64,000 bases of DNA from Brachyhypopomus gauderio (taxonomy: Eukaryota; Chordata; Actinopteri; Gymnotiformes; Hypopomidae): the NCBI RefSeq assembly GCF_052324685.1, contig NW_027506982.1, forward strand, positions 124,001 through 188,000. Direction: 5' to 3'. Positions 33,875 through 44,340 of the stretch are shown here, piece after piece (positions within the stretch are counted from its first letter, which is position 1; every line of letters begins with the position of its first letter). The notes below the pieces were generated by a model that had not been told where the DNA came from, ran no database searches, and saw only the letters and a list, made by a program, of their open reading frames with translations. The translations under genes were made by a program, and so were the position numbers.

Positions 33875-36857
33875 TTATAAGAACATTTTAAACAAATACA
33901 ACAATATATACAAACTGAATTTATAGACATCTGGGCATGTATATGTAAAAAGGTGTATGTCCACCTTTTGTTTAATGGTGTTAATTACCTCTGCATCTTT
34001 CAATATGCGCTGCACCACCATGTCCTCCTCAGCAAAAACAACAAAGTCACACCAGTCCATTCCGGTGATGAGCATCTGTCCCTGGATCTGCCAGTAGTAG
34101 TTATGATGACGCTTCAGCTGCAGTGTGCCGTGCTTTGCTTCTAGGTAAGAGCAGTCAACATAACTTTTGACATTAGGGCACTTTACCTCAACAAGGCCGT
34201 ACTGTGGGTTTTCAGTGGGGTCATACACAAGACCATCAGGAGAGGAGCCCATCCAAGGTGCATCTGGGTGAACCACAAATCCACAAGGGTAGACGTTGAC
34301 ATGTCTGGTCTGGCTGTATTCTTGAAGAGCAGCTGGCTCCATAGCAATTCCTCTTCTCATAGCAGAGGTTTGATAAGATCCTTTCAGGATCCTGTCAGCC
34401 AGATGCTCCCCTGAACTTTGTCCTCTAATGGAACAAATTTCCCGGAAACGTGAGGAAGTTAAACGTGGCTTTCTAAGCTGATGCCATTCTCCACATTCAC
34501 TTTGCTTTCTGGTTGCGCACTCAACTTTATGTGCCATTTCCCATGTCATGGTAAGATACTTGAGGTGGAGCTGTTCTTTTTCACTGCAAACAAACATGCA
34601 GTCTGAAGATGCCAGTCTGTAAACAACCAAAGGAACAGCTGGAGGCAGAGGTGCATCATGGCAGGGAGCAATGTAATCTTTAGCCACTGGCTGCTGGTAA
34701 GACAGGACTACCAGCTTGCACCATTCCAAATGCACTCTCAACCAGTGGATGGTCTTGGGAGATGCCCATCGTAGTTATCAATGGTGCAGTTTGAGGAGGA
34801 AAATCTCTGTAAACCTCAGACACACGGAGGACAGAGAGGTCTGGCAGATCTCCACACACTGCTTTGTAAAGTGTGCTCCTGTGAAAAAAGAGCGAGAGTT
34901 TTAAATTCACTCCTTATCAATTTAGATTTACAAATATTATTAATTTGCCATCTCATTCTTACCGTACACCCTCAAAAACAGCTCTTTGCTTAGGTCTTGC
35001 TGAGAGAACTGCCATTTTATCCACAGGCCCTGGCTTCACACCCTGTTTAAGATACATATCTAATGTAAGTGCTTCTCAACCCTGGTACTGAAAGCCTATG
35101 ATCTAAACATTTTAGTGTTTTATCTGCTCCTAACACACCAGATTCAGCTAACCACCTAAGAAGCCAGTCCTTCTTGGGCTAACGTAGGTGTGTTAGAGCA
35201 GGGAACATTTACAGAGCAGAGGATCCTAATGATCAGAGTTATATCTACAGAGATCACTATTTATTTATACTCATACTGCTAATGTGCATGGTTGAATAAC
35301 TCAACCTGTACTGTGGTATTTTATATTCATTTGTATGTTACTGTAATGATGCATACTAACGTTTGTTTATGCAAAACAGGACTTCCGTTATGGTGAGTAG
35401 GTATAATTATTGGCCACTTTAGTTTGCACAATACTTTTCAGGAAAGAAAAAAAGATCATTCAATTTCTCTGCATAGATTGATTGTCTTAACTCCACTCAT
35501 CTATGGCCCAGACCACCCCTGAGGAGATATTATATGGGTGGTGGATCACTGTCAGCAGTGCAGTGACGTATGTGCTTTTTATTTTTAAAATCAATTACAT
35601 TTTGCAGTCTTAATATCCCATATGATGTCTTTGTAATTTAAAATAATTAGTATATGACTGCATTCTGTGTTTATTGACATTTTTCATAGCACCCTACATT
35701 TTTACACAAATGTACAAAGTTTAGAATATTATTACTTACCAAAGTTCTTGGCTTGTGCCATTGCTGCTCACTCTCTGTGCAGCTCAGGACAGGAGGAACA
35801 GCAGGAACTCTTAGTTGTGAATAATGTGCAGTTTGATAAAGCAATGCCACCACATGATTGCACAAAGTTGTCCCAGCAACACATGAGCAGGAGCAATGAA
35901 GCAGTGAAACTGGTCTCGAATCATCTAAACAAATCTGCAAAAATACAAAATGTAGCAAATACAATGAAAAACAGTATCAAGTGCAATTTAATTAAAAAAA
36001 TAATAAAATCAGCCAGGAAAGGCTATATAATTAGAATACACTGTCACTAATAGTCTACAGTGTTGCCTAATGTGGCCCTCATTTGACATCAACAATTTAC
36101 TAGCTTCAATAGTATGTACAATAAAGTAAATCAGGAAACATCTGAACAAATATAGTTTCTGGGGGTTTTGCTTTTAACATTAACTTTTCCTGACATTAAG
36201 TCATACTCACATTGCCAGGTAACATTACTCAAAACATTACTCATGCATTTTCACCAACCAAATGTTTTTAATCCCCATAAACATAAATCTAAAAACAACA
36301 TTCATAGCATTTAGCTTCTAAAGCACTGTCACCCTACACTCAAGCTGTGTGGCTTCTCCGACTTCTTCATTGACCTAAAACAGGTCGCCCTCACACATAT
36401 CTCTCCTGTCACCTGATCTTTGTTCGACACTAAAATGCAAATAAAAGAACAGACTTAATCACAGTATGTGCTTAATAGTCAAGTGAGATAACTCAGTCCT
36501 GAGACAGGTTAAACGGCAGTTTAAACCGCTGTTTAACCTAGTCATGGCCAGGCTAAACAAAGGAATCTGCCGGGTTTGTATTTATCTTGAGTTTAATCTG
36601 TTAGGAAGTTTAGTGTTCAGACACGACCAGCTAGCTAATACACACACACATAATGCTAATGTTAACACTACGTGTAGCTGTGTGCTAGCGCTAACAGAAC
36701 ACTCACCTTCGTAGTTGTCAATATAACTAGATATGTACATCTTGAAACCTTTCTCTTTCTTGCTCGAAGAAGCCACGGCATGTGTTTTGACGATCCGATG
36801 AACATCATTGACCGTCATCCGAGGGAGGTCTTGCAAACACCGCGTGTAAAATGTCAT
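33875..36857 (-). CDS. ISL2EU second protein: SWIM zinc finger plus YqaJ-type nuclease, one frameshift
   Basis: The minus-strand exons are 36707-36857, 36338-36429, 35740-35934, 34963-35042 and 33875-34878, with GT-AG introns and agreeing phases. It starts MTFYTRCLQDLPRM. Exon 2 gives GEICVRATCFRSMKK, and exon 3 a SWIM-type finger with CSCSCVAG followed by LCNHVVALLYQTAHYS. The last exon is a YqaJ/lambda-exonuclease-like domain: LTSSRFREICSIRG, RRGIAMEPAAL, WMGSSPDGLV and GLVEVKCPNVK, whose Asp and Glu-x-Lys are the expected metal-binding residues. Near 34700 the frame changes (GSPVLP in one, LSYQQPVAKD in the next), and the summed exon length leaves a remainder of one, so there is a single indel. 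It may take part in processing DNA ends during transposition; that role is inferred from the pairing with the transposase. Confidence 0.85.
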
Positions 36858-36946
36858 TGTTGATGTGTCTCTGCAGTCGCGCCTGAGATAACCGGAAATG
36901 ATACTGCCGGTATATGCGAATGCGGAAGCGTTACGTGCACAGAGCC

Positions 36947-38662
36947 AATTCAAAATGATCACGTACTGTCCCCAGACATGAATTCTGCTAACATTAGCGT
37001 ACTTCTTAAGCCAGGCAAAGACCCTACACTTCCTTCCAGCTATCGCCCCATTTCACTCATAAATGTAGATCTTAAAATTATTTGCAAAACACTTGCCGGA
37101 AGATTAGAGAAAATCACCCCACTTATAATACATCCAGATCAAACAGGTTTTATCAAGGGTAGACAATCGGCCAACAATACACGCAGACTAATAAACATAA
37201 TAGACTACTGCACAGTTAACAAATTAGAATCTACCATTGTATCTTTAGATGCAGAAAAAGCATTTGACCGGGTAAACTGGAAATATTTATTAGCAGTTCT
37301 ACACAAATTTGGATTTGGCTCATCCTTCATAAACTGGATCAAAACCTTACATAGCTCTCCCAATGCACGAGTTAGGACAAACGATATCACTTCACAAAGC
37401 TTCACTCTGCAGAGGGGCACCAGGCAGGGCTGCCCACTATCACCCTCACTTTTCATTCTCTTCATTGAGCCATTAGCAGCAGCAATTAGACAAAATGCTA
37501 ATATTACAGGAATTAACACAGGAACCACAAACCATAAGATAAGTCTTTACGCAGATGATGTATTACTTTTCCTACAGAACACACAAGCTTCTCTTCCAAA
37601 TACAATCAAACTTATAGACAGCTTCTCTTCTATATCAGAATATTCCATTAACTGGGGTAAGTCAACAGTTTTGCCTATAAATTGTAGTTTTCAGAATACG
37701 ACCACCACTCCACTACAATCAGGTAATATTAGATACTTAGGCATACATATTTCCGCTAAACTTTCAGATTTAGTGCAGTTAAATCATATCCATCTGTTAA
37801 AAACAATAGAAAATGATCTCGCACGTTGGAATGCTTTACCTATATCACTCATGGGGAAAATCGCTACCATTAAAATGATGGTTCTACTAAAAGTCAACTA
37901 TTTATTCTCACTAATCCCAAATAAACCCTCTGCTGCTTGGTTTAAATCCTTAGACTCAAACATCTCAAAATTCCTATGGAAAAACAAGCCACCAAGAATA
38001 AGTCTGAAAACCTTGCAAAAGCCAAAACTCAATGGTGGCTTAGAAATACCAAATTTTTATAATTATTTCTTAGCCAATAGATTACAGTACATTTTTAAAT
38101 GGATCAAATACGACTTAATAGACAGCCCATGGTTGGACCTAGAACAAGCATTCTGTAGGAAAATAAAACTCTCAGACCTACCTTACATTAGCTCCAATAT
38201 TAAGCGTCAAGACTGTTTTAAAAGCCTTAATATAAAAACTTTACTGACAGCCTGGTGGGAATTTCTAAAACTAACTCGGTCCCCACTCATCCCATGCAAA
38301 CTAACACCCATTTGGAACAATCCAGACATTTGTCAGTATAAATAAGTACTTAATTTCACATCATGGCATGATAAGGGAATAGAAAATTTAGAACATGTTA
38401 TTAAAGATGGGTACTTTGTCACATTTCAGGAACTTATATCAGAATATGGAATAAGCAACAGTAGATTTCTTGAATATCAACAATTGAAATAATCATTCAA
38501 CAGAGATTCAACCGCAATCAACTGAATCTAGAAATATCAGTATGGGTAACTGAATTTTTAAATCTATATACTCCTAAATTATTATCAAAACTATATAAAT
38601 TATTGTTAAAATTTGATGACTCAATTTCCCTTCCGATAGCCAAATGGGAACAAGATCTCTCT
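36947..38662 (+). pseudogene. L1-like ORF2, reverse transcriptase domain
   Basis: The reading frame resumes after the ISL2EU insertion with DHVLSPDMNSANISVLLKPG, then SYRPISLINVDLKIICK, QTGFIKGRQS, LDAEKAFDRVNW, RGTRQGCPLSPSLF and the catalytic YADDVLLFL (near 37550). The 455-codon open part ends at a TAA at 38343; the same frame continues after it for about 47 codons and then decays with more stops, so this ORF2 is inactive. Confidence 0.9.
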
Positions 38663-38667
38663 ATTAA

Positions 38668-39136
38668 CCCTTATATGGTCCAAGGGTCTGTGGGACCCAT
38701 TTTTAAAAAATCAGCTTAAAAAAATTCTACAATTTTTTTTTTTTCAAACTGAGATTCATTGGTCCTTGGCTCATTTTCTGTGAGCAACATAAATCAGAAA
38801 ATATTTTCAATGACCACCCCCCCGTACCCCCCCCTTCACATTTGTATTACATACAGGGTCCAGGGTCCACTGGGCCCTGGGCTAGTCAAAGTGGGCAATC
38901 AACATTGGGTTGGGTAGTTGATAGTCGTCTGTATGACTTTAAAGGATATACAAACAAAGGACAGAGGAGTTTGGCATGCAAAGGTGAGCAACCATCAACA
39001 CTTTTGATGGTTGTCACATCAGGGGTTGATTGCATATTGTCAGACAGCAGACGAAGAATCTCTATAGAGACAAAGGGGTGAGATCTGAAAGAAGCATCTT
39101 TTCTCTCAGCCCTCATTATCCCTCCCTCCTCTCTGG

Positions 39137-39199
<63 letters not shown>

Positions 39200-39689
39200 T
39201 ATGTGTGTGTGAGTGTGTGTTTCATCCAATCATGGGGACATGATGCTATAAATGCTAAAAATGCTATAAAAGATGGCAAAGCAATTCTCAGTTCAGACTG
39301 CCTTACAGCTGCTATTGGAAGAGACAGAGGATTTTGATGGTGATTCAGAAGAAGAAATTTCAGGATCACATTTCTGAAATATCAGAGTCTGATAGTGATA
39401 ATGAAAAGGAGGATGAGCAGCAGCCAGCTCCGTTAGCACCAGCCCGTCAGCAGCTAGCCATAGGACCAGCCTGTCAGCCAGCATGATTTATGATTCATTT
39501 CCTTATTGTGTTACATTTTAATAAAAAAGTAACTAATAAATAAATGAGAGCAAACTAATTTAACATATGTATTGTTTATTTTACTTGCAATTGGGCTAAA
39601 TCTGCTGATTATTTTAACAAAAAATGCAATGGGTCCCCCACGCCCAGCTGGACCCCAAGAAGGTAGACCACGCCCGGATCTCATCAGGG
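38668..39689 (+). mobile_element. Internally deleted piggyBac element with TTAA target duplication
   Basis: The segment starts CCCTTATATGG and ends TCATCAGGG with TTAA on each side (38664-38667, 39690-39693), and removing it restores the L1 frame (QDLSI then NPDQHFW). Inside, from 39274, an ATG frame reads MAKQFSVQTALQLLLEETED with an acidic stretch; after a frameshift near 39360 it continues HISEISESDSDNEKEDE and PLAPARQQLA to a stop. That is the acidic N-terminus of a piggyBac transposase, with the catalytic part deleted. Confidence 0.85.
39139..39200. repeat. (GT)n microsatellite
   Basis: About 30 uninterrupted GT repeats followed by a broken tail to 39219, inside the deleted piggyBac. 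Confidence 0.95.
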
Positions 39690-39693
39690 TTAA

Positions 39694-40231
39694 TCCAGAT
39701 CAACACTTTTGGACAGATATATGTACAAATATTTTCAAAATAAGTAAAAACCCCAACTTACAACTTATACAATACAAAGTCCTTCATAGAACACACTATA
39801 CAGGACAAAGGATGTTCCAAATGGGCCTAGCACAGTCAAACATATGCACCCACTGTACAGCCAATATAATTGATCACTATATGCATGCTATATGGGACTG
39901 TAGGCCTGTCCAGGAATTCTGGCAGAAGGTATGTGTAGACTTGTCCACGTGGTTTAAATGCTGCATCCCAACTTCACCCAGACTGTGCATCCTAGGAGAC
40001 GTCAGTGAATTGGCTATGGAGGCAAACTCATCACACATAGTTCTTACTGCTCTATGCATCGCCAAGAAAACCATTCTCATGAACTGGAAAGCAAAAAAGG
40101 ACCTGCATATTACTCATTACAAAAATTTAGTACTCGATCACATCTGTCTAGAGAGAATATCTGCTTCCTCTAAAGACCAGTTGGAGGAATTTAATTCTTT
40201 TTGGTTCCCACTGATCAGTTCCATTAGCTAG
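39694..40231 (+). pseudogene. L1-like ORF2, C-terminal region
   Basis: The frame continues the LINE ORF2 after the piggyBac insertion with QHFWTDICTNIFKISKNPNL, LIQYKVLHRTHYTGQRMFQM and the zinc-knuckle-like CTHCTANIIDHYMHAIWDC (two Cys, His, Cys), ending FWFPLISSIS at the stop. These are standard C-terminal features of Tx1/L1-type fish LINEs. Confidence 0.85.
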
Positions 40232-41010
40232 TTGGGGTGGTTGGCTGGGGCATCGGTCCCCGGGTGGCCTAGTTGGTGGCCGGGGGTCGACTCCGGGGGA
40301 CTGCTCGTGCCGGCCACTTTCTGGGCGGGAGGGCCGGGACTGCCGACCTGGGATGTTCGTGTGCCTGTCCTGGCTGGCGGTGGGGGGGGGGGGGGGGGGG
40401 TGTGCTCGGGTGGCGCTGCCTCTGGTCTCTGGGGTGTGGGGCTGGGGGTGTGGGGGGAGCAGGTGCTGGCCCTTAGGGGGGTGGCCGACCTCCCCTGCGG
40501 AGCTAGGTGGCGGGACCCGGGCGCACCGCTGGGTGGGGTGTGTCGGTTGGCCTTGTGTCGGGGTGTCTGGTCTGGGCCTTGGGGCTCTGAGGTGCCTGGG
40601 TGGTGGGGGTGGGGCGGTGGCTGGTTGGGGGTATCTGGGGGGGCTGGGTTCTGGACTCAGACCAGCATATCTTCACCGTGTGGATGTCTGTTGTTGTATG
40701 ATCATTGTGCGATAGGTATGGTGGGGGGTGCCTGCATGGGTGAGATGTGCACATGGCACAAGATGTGCGGGTGTATATGCGTGTGGAGATGTATATATGG
40801 TATGAATGTGTGTGGGTGTACATATGGGAGGAATATGTGTGGAGATGGATATATGGTATGAACGTGTGTGGGGGTATACGTGTGTGAGAGTATGTGTTTA
40901 GGATGCCTACCCTCGGCGGTGGGGGTGGTGGGGGCCGGGATTGGATATGGTGACGGGGTGGGATGTCCCCCCCAGTCTCCCCGGGTTGGCCGCTCCCTGC
41001 CTCAGGTTGG
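40232..41010 (+). repeat. GC-rich 3' UTR of the L1-like LINE
   Basis: G-rich sequence (including a run of about 19 Gs near 40382) directly follows the ORF2 stop. Open frames here on both strands are composition artefacts. A similar GC-rich segment without ORF2 lies at 50.1-51.8 kb. Confidence 0.7.
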
Positions 41011-41014
41011 GGCA

Positions 41015-41300
41015 GCGAATCAATCAATCAATCAATCAAAGTTTATTTGTATAGCGCTTTTAACAACTCAAGTTGTCGCAAAGCAGCTTTACAGGGTTTA
41101 CAAGGTTAACAATACTATGGGTCCAGAACCCTAATGAGCAAGCCAAAGGCGACAGTGGCGAGGAAAAACTCCCTATGATGGTGGGGAATAGGAAGAAACC
41201 TCGGGAGAACCAAGACTCAAAAGGGAACCCATCCTCCATTGGGCGGACCGTTAACACACAAATACACAAGTCACACATAATTCACACAATCAGACTAGGT
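41015..41300 (-). repeat. 3' end of an L2-type LINE (minus strand)
   Basis: (AATC)n followed by AAAGTTTATTTGTATAGCGC is the complement of the L2-type 3' tail (GCGCTATACAAATAAACTTT then ATTG repeats). The continuing sequence with GGCGAGGAAAAACTCCCTA and GAACCCATCC is a fish-wide 3' UTR motif. Confidence 0.7.
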
Positions 41301-41340
41301 AAAAGGTAGAATTGAATAAATATATACATATAAAATTAAC

Positions 41341-43683
41341 CTTTCTTGAGAAGCCATCAATCCCTCCAAAAATGACAAGACCATATCTGTTGAACCATAA
41401 AAAAAATCTGTGTAATTTTGTTTCTGATGCAAAACAAGAATGTTGAGAAAATGTGAAATGTATTGACGTCCTGTATTTAACCAACATTTTACACATGTAA
41501 ACAGAATCTAAACATCAACTGTGTACATTACCTGATCAGTTTATGATTTGTGTCGATATGCACCAAGTGCAGTGGACCCTGAACAGAATATGTCCTTCTT
41601 GCAACACATCCCATCCTAGTCATTCTTGATAGTACACCAACAGGGTCTACACCAGTGGTTCCCAAAGTGGGGGGCGCGCCCCCTAGGTGGGGCGCGGAGC
41701 TATTGCAGGGGGGGCGCGGAGCTTGAAAGTAAAACGTGCACATGTGTCAATATTAGGGATGCACCGATTCCGATATTAATATCTGAAAAAATTCTAGATC
41801 GGGTATCGGTGACAATGTGACCGATCCATAAAAACAGATCTATTCAGTCTAGTTCTATGCTTATATTGCTTGCTTTTCGGAGTTAGTTCAACCTTAATAC
41901 TCGTGCTGGTGGTATTCCACTTAGTCCGTTTATTTGCTGGTTGACCAAAATAAACCTGGGCTCCAGCAATACTTCACTGTTCATACATGAACTGGTGAGT
42001 TGTCCAAATCTCATTTAATGCGTTACTTACAGAAATGAAATAAAGAGCAGTGGTCTGACTCGGCAGAAAGCTAAAAAACAACAATATTCCATACGCGCAC
42101 GCAACTCGCTCCCTTAAAGAGACAGTACACATATTTCTGGCCGTTACATGCTTTGTGCTCTGCGTGATGTCTGCGCTTGCAAACTAGCCGCATATGTATT
42201 GCTGTTTCTCTTATTTCATCTCCTTATTTATTTTAAATTATATTTAGAATTCTTGAACCATTTAAAAGGTTTCTTGCAGTTTATTTTTTTCATGTTTGAC
42301 CAAAGTTGTGAACCTATTGTTTTTGTAAGTTTTCAACATATCCCTAGTCAATATGGGGGGGGGGGTGTAGGGGGGGCGCAAAAATATTCTCATCTACTAA
42401 AGGGGGGCACGGCAGAAAAAGTTTGGGAACCACTGGTCTACACGATGCATGCATGAAAACACCCTTTTCCACTGGACACGGTGACCCATGGCCTGCAAGA
42501 TACCCTTCATCATTCTGTAACCAACATGTGGTGACCTGGCCTTGACTGACCTCACCAAACTGTCTAGTTGTTCATCGGTAAGATCACTGTACGTTTGCTT
42601 TACGGAAAGGCCATTCTCATCCATCCGCCGTTTCAGTGTCTTTTTAGATACACCCAGAAGTTCTGCGATGTGCGACACTGGGAGGGATATCTGTACTAGG
42701 TGTTTTAGTTGCTGAGGAGGTACACAATATTTTGGCCGACCCATATGTCCTTGCAACACTGGCACTTGAGGGACATGATTACCATTGTCCATTACACTGA
42801 GAAGCATTGACAGCTCAGTCAAAGAACTTACGATATCCTCTGGCATCTCAACCTGGCCCAACAACGATCTAAAAATAATCATCTCCTGGTTGATGACAAA
42901 CTGTAAATAATCCAAATCTAGGGGCAGTCTTTGCATGACCCAGGAAACATTAGTCAGTAGTCTCTGAAAAAAGTCCCTTTTCAACTGCATCTACAACAAA
43001 AACAGAATTGTACATTACTGTACTGGTTTGAAACAAAAAATATCAAACACATTAGAAGCAATAAGCTAAGTTATTACTTATTATATATGCAAAGTGGGTA
43101 AACGTGAAAGACACTGACCATAACATAACTTGCTCAGAACCAGAGTACCAGAATAAAACTGTACTGTTGAGGGAAGATTGTGTTGTGTATGTTATACTTC
43201 TTAAAATCATCCCACTGTATGATGTGTATATCATTACATTAAATAATATAATCTCATCTCATCTTCTGAAGAGTTTGGTGTTGTCTCAGAATTAACGTTT
43301 AACAGGTATGCATAGAAACCAAAAGCGCACTTATTAGGCTCTGTGCAGCTGCAGCGACTGCTGAATTACGGTCGACATTCTGGCAGACAAAATGTTTACT
43401 AACTAACACAACACATTAAAAGCAAACACGTACGCTGAACAAGTGTAAGGAGTGTAGAAGTCATGAACACTAGCAACTAACAGGCTGAAGTAAGTTAGTG
43501 CCTAGCCCTATGCTTAATTTCTATCTTTGGCACCAATTCCCCGATCCAAACCTACATTGGCAAGTGTTTTATTTATATCCGCATGTCACAAAATAACTTT
43601 AAGATTGTCTGTTCAAAAATGACCTAACACTACTTTACCTGTGTGCTGGATCCAGCACCGTGTCCTGGTGGAGCAGACGCCAT
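41341..43683 (-). pseudogene. Integrase-core (rve-like) domain gene, exon 2 split by a hAT MITE
   Basis: Exon 1 (43639-43683) starts MASAPPGHGAG and ends in phase 0. Exon 2 runs from 42990 to 41532 but is interrupted by an inserted element (41653-42435 plus an 8-bp duplication). Without it the phases match exon 3 (41341-41386). The protein has a helix-turn-helix (VSHIAELLGVSKKTLKRRM), a KARSPHVGYRMMKGIL segment, and the start of an integrase core: LHLVHIDTNHKLIR in exon 2 and YGLVIFGGIDGFSRK in exon 3. The later catalytic residues are not found; LINE sequence takes over below 41300. It is a dead copy of a multi-copy fish integrase-like gene or transposon. Confidence 0.75.
41653..42435. mobile_element. 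Non-autonomous hAT element in an exon
   Basis: Inverted ends CAGTGGTTCCCAAAGTGGGG and the complement of GTTTGGGAACCACTG; an exact 8-bp duplication GTCTACAC at 41645-41652 and 42436-42443. Length is 783 bp. The GGGGGGCGC-rich subterminal parts are typical of this hAT MITE type. No transposase is encoded. Confidence 0.95.
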
Positions 43684-44340
43684 GGCGAGGAGTCACCGCG
43701 CTGCGTTCAAAACAGTGACGAGCGCGAAGTGCTAGGTGCAAAGCTGGAAACATTAGTCTGAACAATCATCACAGTGTATCTAAGTTATTAACATAAATCC
43801 TTTCCAGACAGTCTCGCTTAACAGGACTCTTTCATTGCTGCATTTATTTCAATATAAAGTGTAAAAGACTGTCATTTTTTGATCAGGCAACATTGTGGAA
43901 GGCTCTCAGGAATGATTTGCTGTGCTGTCACTCGTTTGGCCACGCCCCTATCCGTTAATACCACGCCCCTCACGTTAGATCGGGGCCAAAAGTCTGAACT
44001 GAAAAGAAGATCTGAAACTGAAAAAAACAGCTTCGAAACTTGAAAAAAATATGTGAAAGTGAAAAAAAAGATCCGAAACTCAAAAAAATAAGATCTGAAT
44101 CTGACAAAAAAAGTCTGAAATCTGAAATACATTAAACCTCAAATATCAAAATATACAGCAACCTGAAACTTGAAAAAAAAAATAATTTATTCAAAATAAA
44201 TACAGAATTGAATCAAAATTGTATTTAAACTGAAACAACATTTGCTTCACTTATTTTTATTTTGAATCGATTGTGGTATTTTTCGATGTTCAGGCTCAAC
44301 ACTATAACTTTCAGTTTCAGATCTCATTTTCAAATGAACA
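43684..44340. repeat. Upstream of the integrase-like gene; degenerate TCTGAAA repeat
   Basis: 43995-44130 is a degenerate tandem array of units like GATCTGAAACTGAAAAAAA (about 22-27 bp). The rest has no gene. Confidence 0.6.

Larger units (their letters stand above)
30166..36914. mobile_element. ISL2EU DNA transposon with THAP-transposase and SWIM-YqaJ genes
   Basis: The two convergent genes are bounded by inverted TATACCGGCAG (30166-30176) and CTGCCGGTATA (36904-36914). The 30-40 bp outside these repeats on each side (30129-30165 and 36915-36946) is not L1 coding sequence, so the true termini may be somewhat further out. A transposase carrying a THAP domain together with a YqaJ-nuclease gene is the coding pair described for the ISL2EU group. 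The transposase is fully open and the nuclease gene has one frameshift, so this copy is young relative to its L1 host. Confidence 0.8.
29411..41010 (+). mobile_element. L1-like LINE, 5'-truncated, broken by two later insertions
   Basis: Three collinear coding pieces of one ORF2 are found at 29411-30128, about 36947-38662 and 39694-40231. Between the first two sits the ISL2EU element and between the last two a piggyBac with an exact TTAA duplication. The GC-rich 3' UTR runs to about 41010. The endonuclease half of ORF2 is missing, either 5'-truncated on insertion or lost at the foldback element. Confidence 0.8.

Noticed and set aside
40232..41027. Open frames of up to 209 codons on both strands
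   Set aside because: They come from the G-rich 3' UTR of the LINE and lack any domain or codon signal.
41653..42435. Part of the integrase-like gene as an intron
   Set aside because: It has hAT-type inverted ends and an exact 8-bp target duplication rather than GT-AG borders.
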